Shown: piece after piece, positions 30,133 to 43,769 of the stretch
Layout of the letters: each line of letters opens with the position of its first letter
Numbering within the stretch: position 1 is the stretch's first letter
Source: Rapana venosa
Lineage: Eukaryota; Mollusca; Gastropoda; Neogastropoda; Muricidae
Reading direction: 5' to 3'
Length of the DNA stretch: 64,000 bases
NCBI GenBank assembly: GCA_028751875.1
Contig: CM054134.1
Span: 67,695,839-67,759,838 of the forward strand
Program-made: the position numbers and the translations under genes
Notes under the pieces: generated by a model
What the model was told of the DNA's origin: nothing
Seen by the model: only the letters and a program-made list of their open reading frames with translations
The model's database searches: none

Positions 30133-31157
30133 GTACAGGTTTATTTCATTTCTCTTAAATGTTTCTATCGTTTAACTGCTTGCATTTTCATTTGCAGTCA
30201 TGCCACCAACAAATTGAGCCAGTTCTGATTATACATACGCATTACATGTATCCTCTTAGTCTTATTCTACTTATTCTTTGATTCGTCTCTGAATCTGACA
30301 AGTGTCAGTTCAGCAATATTACTTCTTTTTTATACAAAACAAATCGTCCACTTCATTCCATCGTTCTTGAAAGTTCACAAAATAGAGCGTCAGGTAGCAG
30401 ACACACCCTTCATTAAAATGAATGCCTGCATATATTGTATGCCATTGCTAGTTGATTACAAAGGACCCTAGATTAAAAGTGCAGGGTGGGGATGTTCTTG
30501 TGAATGTTAGAGTGACCTATACTTTATGTAAAGAGAGACTGGGAGAGAGTTATTTTACAACAGGACTTCCTTTATCAGATGTTCTCAGTCATGCACACTG
30601 ATCTAATGAATTACAATTTTACACAAGTGTGCACACATTATTATCATCTATATGTATACTATAGTATAAAATATAAACATGCACAGTAATAAACATTTGC
30701 ACACTTACACACACTCACACACAAACGTGGGTCATGCATGCACGCACACACAGGCACACACGCATGCACGAACGCACAGCCTCTATGTTAACATTTTTGT
30801 ATAAAGTACATGTATAATGTTGGTATTCCCTGGCTTTGTGTTGGTAATGTAATATTTGATAAATTTATATCAGAGAACATTTTATGTGTTGTTTAGATAC
30901 CAAAGGCATAACAAATACATTGACTGAATAAACAAACAAGGCTCAGAAAAACAAAACCAAGTCCATCAGTCAATAATGAATGACAAATACAATCAAAACA
31001 TAACACAACAGTTATAAATACATATAGAACTTACATTTAAAAAGATATACACTATCATCCTGCCACACATGACATCAGACGAGAGATAGACATGATTAAT
31101 AAACTGAGATTTCATTACTTTCAAACAATTCACCAAACTTACACACACACCACACAC

Positions 31158-31203
<46 letters not shown>

Positions 31204-32770
31204 AGCATGCACAAACAGAAACACACACACAACCACACTACAAGTGACAAGACACAAACTTTCAGTCACACACAAGCATCAGCTTTACTGAGCTTCTTCT
31301 GAATTTCTCCCTGTCTCCCTTTATCGGGATAGCCTAGTGGCAGTAGTGGTTAGAACATTGTGCTCGCAATCTGACGACCTGGGTTTGATTCCCGTTGAAG
31401 GGGATATTTTCTCCTGGAGTTAACATCAGTGCAGACTCCACTCTCCCCAAAAGTCCTTGGGATGAGACTATAAACCGAGGCCCTGTGTGCGAATGCACGC
31501 AGAATATCTTGCGCACACGTTAAATCCTGTTTGACTTTTCGTAAGAGTAGGTCATTGTGTGCTGGTGGGAACAGATGACAGAATTTACAAAACTGCATAC
31601 ACACAGGGACTTGATGTAAGAAAGCACATATGTGCTTATTTCATTATCCTCGATGTAAAAGAGTAATATAAATTAAAATAATATTATTTAAAAAAATTAA
31701 TCAAAAGAATGAACACACACACACACACGCATGCATGCACGCAAGCACACACACATGCACGCACGTAATGTGTACAAACAAATGCATAATGTGTCTCAGT
31801 CTGTATGTATAGTAGCTAACATTTGTCTTTGAATAATCGTTTAATTTTACAGGGTGATGCAGATGACAAGATACTGGAAGGGTTCACACCTGTATACAAA
31901 TAAATGCATCAATGTGTCTGTATAAATATTATTAACATTTGTCATTGAATGATCATTTAATCTCACAGGGTGATGCAGATGACAAGAGACTGGAAGGGTT
32001 TACCACAGCAGAGGCTTTATCCCAACTTCACAAAGACATCAGTGATGTGATAGCAGAGTACGACAAGCCTTTTGCAACCCTTGTGCTAACATGCAAGTCA
32101 GCATTGAAGTTTACTGTCAGCTCAGTGTTCCCTTGGCCAGCTCTGTTGTTGATGTTGATCTGCACAGGAGTCATCTTTGTCGCCACTGGTTTCACTGATG
32201 ATCAGGAGTGAGTATTTAGTGTTCTTTGACTTGTGGTTAGCGTAAGACAAAAGACTCATCAACTACATTCACTATGCTATGGCTGTGTTACGAAAACTCT
32301 ATATTTTGTTTGTTATTCTTGAAATCTTAAAAAAGGGACATTATGAAAGAAATTGTGTACAGATCAGGGGCAACATTGACTGAGTTGGAAGGGTGTGGTA
32401 CTTGATCCAAGAGTCACAGGTGCAAATCGTACTAGTGGCAGCCAGCTGTGATATGATGACTTTTTCTTCTGTCAACATTTGTGTAGACTCTGATCCCCTC
32501 TTCATTCTTCAGAAGAGACTCCAAATTATACACTGCCCTTTCACTCCAAGTTAGGCATGGATCAAGATCTGTTTTGTTTTTAATGATGGCACAATGAGTT
32601 TTAAAAAAGCTAATATTAGCCTTTGTTTCCTGATGCTTCTTCTGGAACTGTTATTTGTAAAGAAAGTAACTACTTTTGGTATGATGTGATATGATTATGA
32701 GTGGAAAGAAAATTGTAACAAAAACATTTTCGTTTTAATGGTTGCCATCATCTTTGTAGTTGACTGTTGC

Positions 32771-32801
<31 letters not shown>

Positions 32802-35800
32802 GGTGGGTGGGTTGTTTTGGGGGCTGGGTTTGGGGTTTTTTGTTGTTGTTTTTGGGTGTCTTTTTTTTCTTTTTTTTTTTTTGGGGGGGGGGGTTCGGGG
32901 GGAAGGGGGGGGGGGGTGGAATTAATGTTGTTACAACTTGTGTAGCCTCTGTGGCCAACTGGCTTACAAATAAAGCATTTTACAATTTGAGTTGATCTGA
33001 CTGGGATTTACTGAAACTACTCATTTAGATATTGTAGTAAATTAGATTTGATAGTTTACTGCGGAAATACAATGTTTTTGAACATGTGATTATAGTACCA
33101 TCACGAAACATCTCTGTCTCTCTCTGTGTCTCTCTGTCTCTATCTGTTAGCCAGAGACGTCATCAATAATGGTAAACATGGTGCCACTTTCCCCCAAGAT
33201 TTCTCAGAGTTGTTTATTTTTCTGCTTGCTGATGATGTTATCCTGCTATCTGAAACAGTTGTAGGCTTACAAAAGCAGTTAAACAGCTTAAACAGTGCTG
33301 CAACATCACTTGATCTTAAGGTTAATCTGAGTAAGAGTAATATCGTTGTATTCAGAAAAGGTGTTAGCTGCTCATGAAAAATCGTTGTACAACGGAAATA
33401 TCATGCCTGTGATTAATGTATATAAATATTTAGGAATCTGTTTTTCTACTAAGCTTAGTTTTACAACTGCATGTAAAGATCTGGCAAGTCGAGGTAAACA
33501 AAGCCTGTTATTTGTGTTGAAAAAAACTACGAATATTGAATAATAACTCTTTTGACTTGTTCATTTAGATATTTGATGCACAAATACAACCCACTGTGTT
33601 ATATGGTACAGAAATTTGGGGCTTGGATGCAGCTGTAACACATTGTGAATCAGTGCACCTCTTTGCTTTAAAGCAGTTTTTAGGCTTAGATAGACGTACA
33701 CCTAATGATCTTGTTTATAGTGAAACTAATAGATATCCTCTCTCTGTTAATGCATATTGGATTAAGATTCTGCATATGAATGAGAGCAGGCTACCTTTTA
33801 AATCCTACAAGATGCTTTATGATCTAGATGTCAAAGGGAAAAACAACTGGGCGACACAAATATGTACCTGTTTGTGTGAACTCGGGTTTGGATTTGTTTG
33901 GCTCAATCAAGGTGTCAGAAATTGTAGAAAGTTTATTAACGCTTTCAGGCAAAGATTGATTGACTGCCGATGGCAGCAATGGAGTGATCATATACAAAAC
34001 AGTGAAAGATTTCAACAGCATAGACAATTTATAAGTTCTCTTGATGTCAAACCTTATCTAAAACTAGATATGGATAAACATTTGAAAAGAATTATGTCTA
34101 AGTGTAGTCTTGGTGTACCAGATATAAATGTTCATAAATTCAGATACAGAGAACATGATATTGACGACCTCAGACTGCTATGCCCATTATGTAAGCAAGC
34201 AGAGGAGGATGAAGTACATTTTGTGTTGTGCTGTCCAGTGTTAGAGGATGTTAGGCAGAACTACATCCCTGTTAAATATAGTAGACAGCCTAATTTATTT
34301 AAACTCTGTTTACTTATGGCATCAAGTCATCCTGAGGTTGTGCGCAGCCTCACTTTATATTTGTGTAAATCTTTCAGAATAAGAGAGATATTGTTATCCT
34401 AAGTCATATTTTTGTAGCTGACTTTTTGTTGTACAGTAAGATGTTGTCATTAACTATTGCTTTTACCCCCACCAAAATACTAAGCAGTTCAGCAACCCCC
34501 TTCATGTATGGGCCAATGGCCTTTTTGTGAATAAATCATTCGAGTTCGAGTGCTGTCTCTATCTTTGTCTCTTTGTCTCTGTCTCTCTCTTTCTCATTGT
34601 CTTCTTTCTTTCTCTCTCCATCCGTCTCTTTCACCCTTTAAATCTTTTAACCGTTTCACTACGGGTAACCCACTATAGGGTAACCAACCATCTATGATCT
34701 ACTGAGCCTGTCCCTCCGTATCACCCACTACTGGGTTACGGTAGCATACAAATGCGCACAGCGCTCGTGTACTGGGAAAGAGGGGCTATCTCCCTTAACA
34801 TTGGGATAGTATTAACTGTTTCTTTGGCCATGTTTGAAGTTGTGGACACGGAATTACAGGCATGGATCAGGCAGCCTGCCCTTCCTGGCAGTGGAGGGGT
34901 GTGTGCTGCTGGTGACCATGGCAGTCAATGTCCTCCTGTCATGCTGGAACTGCTACAAGTGGCAGAGGGAAGCCTTGCGTCTCAGCAAGGGTCTTAGCTC
35001 CCTTGTGGAAGGTAAGAAAGTCAAGTCAAAATGGTCTTTATTGAGGGTAAAAGATTAAGTTTACACAACTTTTTTTCATCCTGCCCTCACCAAAAGATCA
35101 AGAAAATCAACATATAAAAGGATTCAAACGACAATGTTAATCTATGTTGAAAAGAACAAAAATAAATGAGGATTTTTAAAAATACATAAATCCAGACCTC
35201 TAGACTAGAACCTAAGAAGAGAAGCAGTTTTTTATGATACTAGATGAAATATCAGAATGAGACTTTTATCTTAACCCTCTTGTCCCCGATCCGGCCGCAG
35301 CCGACAGTAACGGAGGCTGCCGCTAGATTCCAATACGACCGCAGCCGACAGTTGGTGCTGCCCACGTGGGCAGTACTTTTCCATCACACACAGATCTCGT
35401 GGTTTTCACACTATGTGTCTGAAAATTGGTGGGGCGATGCAGGGAGGGTGTCAGAGGATGCCAGTGATAAATTTAGACCACTAGCATGCATGTAGTGGGG
35501 AGGGAAGGAAGAAATAACAGCCAGCGACCGGAACGCTTTTCAATGGTGCAGCGTGGCGAAAAAAAATGGCGTTTTCTTTAGAAGCAGACAATTCATCTGA
35601 TTAGCGAGACGATAAATTGAATGTTATTGTCTTGGAAGTAGAAACATTTGAACGAGAATTGTTAAGTGAGTCCGATATTAAAGGATTACGAGGAAGAGGA
35701 GGAAGGAAATGCTGCAGTTAGGGAGAAGAGTGAGCCAGAAAATAACGTGCTACACGGCACATTCCTGACATGTGCTACACACAGGACTGTGGAGAAATTT

Positions 35801-38800
35801 GACCTCCCGGCCGGTCCGCAGCATAGACGCCTGAAAACGTGATGCCTTTTGACTGTTTTCTCATTATTACCACACTTTTGCTTTGAAACTGCAATGGCAG
35901 AAACGAACAGATATGCCAATAATGAAAATAGCAAGAAGGAATTGAAAATAGGTCTCGGGTCTGCCAAGGTTCAACAGGTGAGAGCAATGGGTACACCCCC
36001 CGCCCCCCCCCCACACACACACACACATCCATAATTTTTGCTTTTTGTGATGTGATGTGACCCTGTGCCACCACTATGACTACTTTAGAGACTACCAACA
36101 TTAAAATTTGGTAGAGTTACAGAAGTTCTGTGTTGTTTTGAATTTGTCACACCTGTGCTGTGACAATGGTGACAGTGTGACAGTCATGTACAATAATACA
36201 CTTCTGTACACTTAATAAACATGTGGTAGCACACGCAGATATGAACTGCAGTATAAAGGTCACATGTTGATTGAATATGACTTGTTTTCAAAAGAAAAAC
36301 TAGTTAAACAAAACTTCTGTCTCCTCGAGACATACCATAAAACAACAGGTGCTATGGGGACATTGTGTGACACATCCTTGAAGTACTATTGCACATAACT
36401 ATTGGTAAACACATCAGCTGGGTATCACTTCCTTATTCGACACTAATATGCTTGAACTATTGTCAAATCCATGCAGGATTTGCTGTTTTATCATATATAC
36501 CATATTTTTACCTGTGATTGGTGACAAATAAGGTGACAATGACAAGACATCTGGTGACCAGACACATAAACTTGCGCCTAAATGCAAATACAAAGACATA
36601 CCTAGCTTGTGACAAAATTTCAGTTTGATAGCTTGTCATGCACACACACAATTGTCTTAGGAGTAAAGTAAGTCAGATGGAGGTAGAAAGCCTTCAAAGA
36701 ATTCAAAATCTACAGGCAGTTTAGCTCTGTAGAATCCAACAACAAGAGGGTTAACTGACTATGGAATGCATGAGACTGAACAAATATCTAACAATTGAAG
36801 ATTTTTTTGTTTGTTCATGCCTTGTTTAGAGTTCTGAGGTTCACTAATGGTGAGGTTTCACGTATGTGACCGTTTTTACCCACCATTAAGGTAGTGACAT
36901 TCCCACTTCAGAGATTAACAACTGGAGTTAGAAAGAAGCAAAAAGCAGCACAATGTAATGAGTTGATCGATCATGACAGAAAACAGTAAACTTGTGAAAA
37001 ACAGAAAAGTTGTGTCACCAATGTGAAGTTAAAGCGATTTACTGACAGCCTTGTGTGAGATGCTTTATTTGATCAGTATCATTTTGTAGTGGAAACTCTG
37101 AGTAACTTTCTTTAAAAAAAAAAAAAAAGCAATGATCTGCAATCTCAGAAAGACTGATAAAGCAATAATGCATCACTTCAAGACCAGCATATGGTGAAGG
37201 TTAAGGTTATGTTTGGGAATTCAGCCTAACACTTTGTCTTTTTGTTAGCAGAATAGAAGTCAGTGTATGAACTGCTGTCATGGCTGTATTTTTTTAGTAA
37301 GAATGTATACATGTAGTATTCATGTTTTAAAATAATACATATTGTGTTTGTCATTGCCTTCTCTCATCTACAGACTTATGCAGTGGTTTGAGTTTTGTCA
37401 TCCGTTCCTATTGGCATGAAATATCCTACTCTTCCAAATGACAGAACGGGATTTTAACATGTGTGCAAGATATTCTGCATGCGTTTGCTTATGGGGCCTA
37501 GGTTTGTAGTCTCATCTGATTGACTTTCAGGAGAGTGGAGATCAGTGCTGATGTTAACTCCAGAGGAAAAATCCCCTTGAATGGGTGTCTTGATGGTGGC
37601 TGTAACCTGGGCTTAATCCAGGGTCAACAGATTGCGAGCACTATGCTCTAACTGCCAGGGTATCCTGTCCCCGATATGTGTGTGTGTTTTGATCTGAAAG
37701 TTATTTGTTAAAAGAATGATTGTATATGGGGATTTTTTGTTGTTTTCTGTGAGGGGTAAGGATAGGGGTGTTGTTCGTAACCACTAGACTGCCCCACCCT
37801 GGAAATTTTCCAGGGCTAAATGTGCACTCTACACGCCTACAGCCCAGAAAATTTCCTGGCTTTCGAACTGAGGTAAACAAGCCAGCTTCCTTGACTACAG
37901 TTAAAGGGAAAGAACTCCAAAACTAGCGGCGATCACTCTCCTGTGCTTGGCAACATCCAGCTGCAAAAATCGTGGCAAAAACGATTGGGTTTTTTTAGCT
38001 CGTATTTTGTGTTATTATGCATAACTACTTGAAGCTTTGAACTGTTTCCAGCTTCTGGTCATTAACAGTTCAAAGCTTCAAGTACCTGGGAGCCATTGTA
38101 TCCGACCAGGGATCCAAGCCAGAAGTAGTATGCAGGACTGCACAGACAATAACAGCTTTGTCAAAACTAAACACCATCTGGAGAGATAAGAATATCTCAC
38201 TTATCTCCAAGATCAGACTAATGCGCTCCCTTGTCATATCCATATTTCTGTATGCCTGTGAATCATGGACCCTGACTGCAGATTTGGAGAGAAGAGTACA
38301 GGCAGTGGAGATGAGATGCTTTCGGAGACTCCTTGGCATCTCCTACAAAGACCACATAAGCAACGAAAGCGTGCATAACAGAATCCAGCAAACCATTGGA
38401 CCCTATGAGAACCTTCTAACGATCGTGAAAAAGCGTAAACTTAAGTGGTATGGGCATGTCACAAGATCCCAAGGAATTACAAAGACAGTTTTGCAAGGCA
38501 CTGTCAAAGGAGGAAGAAGAAGAGGCAGACCAAGGAAGAGCTGGGAGGATAACATCAGTGAATGGACAGGCCTAGAACTCAACAAAACCCTGAGAAAGGC
38601 AGAACAGAGAGAAGAATGGAGGGAACTGGTTGCTGAGTCTTTGAGGGTGCCCCCACGGTCGTCAGACTACGGGACAGATAGATAGATAGATGCATAACTG
38701 CTTGGGCAGTTCTTGCTCAAAATGGCTGACACTTCTCGTTGAAGATATCAATAACTTTACACAGCTGAAAAAGTGGCAAATAAAACTTTAGATATACCTG

Positions 38801-39224
38801 ACAGTGATGAAAATGATCGTGTATGATTCAGGAGATAGTACATTTTTAAAAAAATGAATGAGATTTTGCCTGGCCTTATGTTTGACGTTATTGAGATGGG
38901 GGATACTCAGAATGGCAGTGGTGATGAAGAAAGTGTATTTGTTGTCGATATTTTAAATATATTTTCGTAGTGAAATATCATGCTAACCAATTTGAGCTTA
39001 CCTCAGAGCAATCTATGATATATATATACTGTCATTGGCCAAACTATCAGGATTATTCATTTAGTAATTTTTGAGTAAGAGGGACATGAACATAGCAAGC
39101 GGTACATGAGAATTTTATTCCTCGGCATATAGGGTGAACCTGCACTCGGCAGTTAAGCAGTTAAACTGCCATAAACTGCCACCACCTTTAACAAAAGGGT
39201 TTCATTAGCTTTAAAAGTTTTAGA

Positions 39225-39292
<68 letters not shown>

Positions 39293-42200
39293 GCACACAC
39301 ACACACACACACACACATATCACACACACATACACATACATACATCCCACAATGTCTGACAGTGTTGACTGTAACTGCACATTAAGGCTTTGTTTCTCAG
39401 GTTGTTGCAAAAGTAACAAGTGGACGTTCAGAAGCTACAGTGATTTGAACACTCCGATCTCTCCCTGCATCTCTCTGCAATGGACGAAGCGTGATGGTCG
39501 CCTGGTCAACCTGCCACAGGCATTGCTGGTTCGTGGGGACGTCATTTTTCTTCGTCCAGGGCACAAGGCCCCCGCCAAGTGTGAAGAGATCGAGGTGAAT
39601 TTGTTGGTCCATGTTCTGAGATTTTTTGGTTGTCTTTTCCTCTCTCTTTTTCTCAGCTAGAGCTCAGAGGTTCACCAATGGTGAGAGTTTATGTATGCTG
39701 TCATTTTTGCCTACCATAAGGTATCTGCATTCCAGCTTTAGAGATGATGTCTAAAAGCAAAGCTAGTGTGCATACATTTTAAAATTTTGGTCATCTGTTC
39801 CTACTGGCATGCATTGGTCTCCCCTTCTGAAAAGTGGAACGGGTTTTAGTGTGCGCAAGATGTTCTGCATGTGTTCGCACATTGGACCATGGTTTATTTT
39901 TTCATCCAAAGGACTTTTGGGTGAGTGGAGTTCATATTGATATTAATTATTGGGGATAATCCCCTGGAACAGGCAACTTGGTGGGGGCTCGAATCTGGGC
40001 CATCAGATCACAAGTCAGTGCTCTAACCACTAGACTGTCCTGCCCTCTTTCAGCATTTTGTAACAGTGAGCACTAGAGGTAAAAGAAATGTTTTAGTGCT
40101 GTACATGTTGAAAAGCTCAAATTCATTCCTGGAGGAGTGAAGTAGTTATATCCTACTCTCTGTTTGAGGAAGATGCCAAAGAACAAAAACTAAACAAAAC
40201 TGAAAACTAAAAAAACATATAAACAAAAGTAAACTAAAAGTCAAAGTATCAAAGTATAATTATGTGCTTTAGCAAAATATAAATTTTTGGTTATATAATT
40301 ATACTTTTTCATTTCTATCAGTGGACTGGTTGATAGCAAAATTAGGTCAGTGGATGCTGGGTATTTGTTTAAGGGGATCGTTTGTGATATAGTTTGAAGC
40401 ATGGTACCCAAGTATTTTGTCAGCTGTCTTGAGTGTAAATATATTTCTATGGATTTTTTTGGTTTTGTTTTGGTTAGTCTTATTCATATTGGTAGTTGTT
40501 CGATATAGTAAAAAAAAATTGGAAAGAGAAAAGAAGTCAGATCTATCAACTATCTATAAGCTAATCTGTGTAATTCTGTTGACAGATCTAGTCAAACCAC
40601 TGGGACATATTCATTTCTGTAGTAAACTGAGCATTCTTTATTTTGTTTGAATATACGAATCCTGTCAGTTGATCAGAGCTTTTTTTCATTATCATTTTTC
40701 ATATATATACATGTCTTTGAAACAAGAAAAAGTCTCAAAAAGGTAAGCGGTGTGTGTGTGTGTGTGTGAGTGCTTGTGCGCATTCATATGTATAGGTTCA
40801 TTGCATACACAATATGTGCATGTTAAAGATGATTAAAAGATGGGAGAATAGCTTTCTGCACACAAAACAAGAGAAGACTGTACAATTCTACACCGGCTAC
40901 AACATCTATACCCATTTATGACCTAGGACTGTGGAAATGTGTGTGTGCTGTGCAGCCTGACACACAGGCTTTGTCCTGTGCCTTGGAGGCAGATGATCTG
41001 TACATCCCTGAGCCAGATGTGGACTCTGGAGATGGAGTGACCGGACCCAAGGGAAGACATCCACTGGTGCCTAGACCCTTCAGAATTCTCCACACACCCA
41101 TTGTACACAGTTTCAGGTCAGTGATTGTAAGCACCTGGAAGGTATTGTAATTGTATATTTGTTTGTAATGTTATATTGATTGTTTACATTATTTCTAACA
41201 GTTTAAGCGTAGTGTAAAGGTGTGTGTGCGTGTGTGCGCGTACGAGCACGCTCGTGTGTGTTTATGTGTGTTCGTTTGTTGTCTCACTTGATCCGATTAA
41301 TTAGTCACTTTTTGCTGCTGGATGGTTTCAAAATTAGTTTCAGAGTTAGAACCAACACTATGAGTAATTTAATTCCATCTTACTCAAGATTGTACCAACT
41401 GATTCAGTATTAATAAGCACACAATTATGCCTTTCTTTTGTAAGCTGGTGTGATGAATGGAATTTGTGAAAAGAACATTACATTATTTAGAGCCCACCAT
41501 GCCTATATAATATTGTCTTTCTTTTGGCTGTATCATGAAAACAATTGCTCATAAAATTTTTACTCTCCTTTTTAATGGTGATTTTTTGTGTAAATGCTAT
41601 CAACTTGAATAGTCTGTGATAGACATGTTATGTATACTTGTTAAGTTTTGGATGTTGACTGTTCTCACTGAATATTGCTTTTTTTTTTAACCTGTATGTG
41701 TTTGTCAAGAATGTTGATGTATGGCATGGAAGGAAACATATCATTGTACGGCCTTCATTGTGGTTGAATGAGCCAACGTTGTTTTGCAGAAAATCATTGG
41801 ATGGACAAATCAGGCGACCTCAGAGTGTTTTAAGCAATGAGTGTCATCGGGTGGTGTATGTGTGGATTGCTCAGAGAATGTTGCCAGTGTGTGTGGTAAG
41901 TGAGTTTTGTGCATTTAAGTGCTCTGAGATGATCCATTTTGTTGTAATGTGTTTGAACACTTGACTTGACTTTTACCTTAAACCATTAAGGATCATGGGG
42001 ATGGCTTAGTGGTTAGAGCGCCAGGTTTGATCCACCACTCGTTCAAGGGGATTTTTCCCATGGAGTTAAGATCAGTGCCAACTCCACTCCCCTGAAAGTC
42101 CTTTGGATGAGACTGTAAACCAAGGCCCTGGTGCAAACGCTTACAGAACTTCTTTCAGCACATGTCAAAACCTGCTCCTTCTTTTGGAAGGCCATTTGTG

Positions 42201-43715
42201 CCATTGGGAGCAGATGACAACATTTACAAAATCCACATGCACACAGGGACTGGATGTAATAAAGCACATATCATTTCATTGTTTGGTGGGTTACGGAAAC
42301 ATGAACATACATCCCTGAAGTCAGAATGCAGCTACCTTCATGGTGGGCCAAAACGGTAGCATATAGTAAAATCACACCATTGGTGAACCTCAGAGCTCTA
42401 GCCAAGGAACAAAAAAAGAAAACCAACAACAACAAAAACCACAAAAAACTGTTATGTTAGGAAATAGAAATTGATGATGTTTTAAAATATTAACATTTCT
42501 TGTAATTGACTGTTTTCATGTGCTTTTTGTTTTTAAATCATTAAAGCAGGTTTTTGAAATGTGAATTGCAGATTATGAATAACCATTGAAGATTAATTTT
42601 CTGAGTGTTTATATAATCTTTTTATATTTTTTTAAATAGAAAAATCAGCACAGGTATACAAACATCCTTGTGCACAGTTATCGTCATACATTATTTTATT
42701 GTCATACATTACATGATAGCTATTGCATTTTTTTCATTCCTTGGTGAGAGTTCCGAGGTTCACTGAGATTTTGTATATGGGGCTATTTTCGCTCACCATC
42801 TCACTTCAGGGATGTTGCCTAAACACAACACCTATTTGCATGCATTATTTTTTAACTTTGTCATCCATTCCTACAAGCACGAAATGGCCTACTCAATGGC
42901 CTACTCTTCTGGAAAATGGAACTGGTTTTTAATGCATGCGCAAGATGTTCTGCATGCATTCGCACAAGTGGCCTCAGATTATAATCTCATCTGAAGGACT
43001 TCAAGTGGAGTCAGTACTGATGTTAACTAGAGGGTAAAATCCCTTAAAACAGTTGCTTTCATGGTAGCTCGATCCCAGACCATCACATCATGAGCACAGC
43101 GCTCTAACCAGTAGGCTACCCCACCCTACCCCCCACTTTGTTATACACTGTTGATAATAATAATTTCTAAAAAGTTTCTTTTTATTGTTTTGTTTGCAAC
43201 AGTTGCTGGTGTTGTTGATCAACACACTACGCTTCATCTACCTGCCAGCCTCTTCAGGGCATTGGCCAGAAATGTTCCTGGTTTTACCTGTAGGTATTGG
43301 CTGTGTGTATTGCATTTGTATGTTTGTGAGAAATGGTTAGTTGTGCACATTTAATGTTGGCATTCCTTTTTATAAGTGGGCTTTGTTTACATATTTCTTT
43401 ACACACACACGCACGCCCCCCTCCCTCACACCACACCCCCTCACACACGCACACACCCCCTCTCTCACACACACACACCCCCTCACACACACACACACAC
43501 ACACACACCCTCACACACATACACACGCACACACACACACACATACACCCTCACACACATCCCCAACTCACACACACTTACACTCACACACACACACACA
43601 CAAATGTTGGTATTCCTTTTTATAAGTTTTCCTTTTTATACACTCACACACACACACGCACACACACACACACACACACACACCACACACACACACCCTC
43701 ACATTCATCCCCTGA

Positions 43716-43769
<54 letters not shown>

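Noticed and set aside
34648..34820. Complete piggyBac-type element
   Set aside because: Only one TTAACCGTTTCAC-type end is visible. No matching inverted end was found within the next few kilobases, so it is kept as a possible solo end only.
41698..41964. An 88-codon gene in TMEM94
   Set aside because: It is exon 6 plus in-frame intron on both sides; splice sites and homology limit the coding part to 41790-41895.
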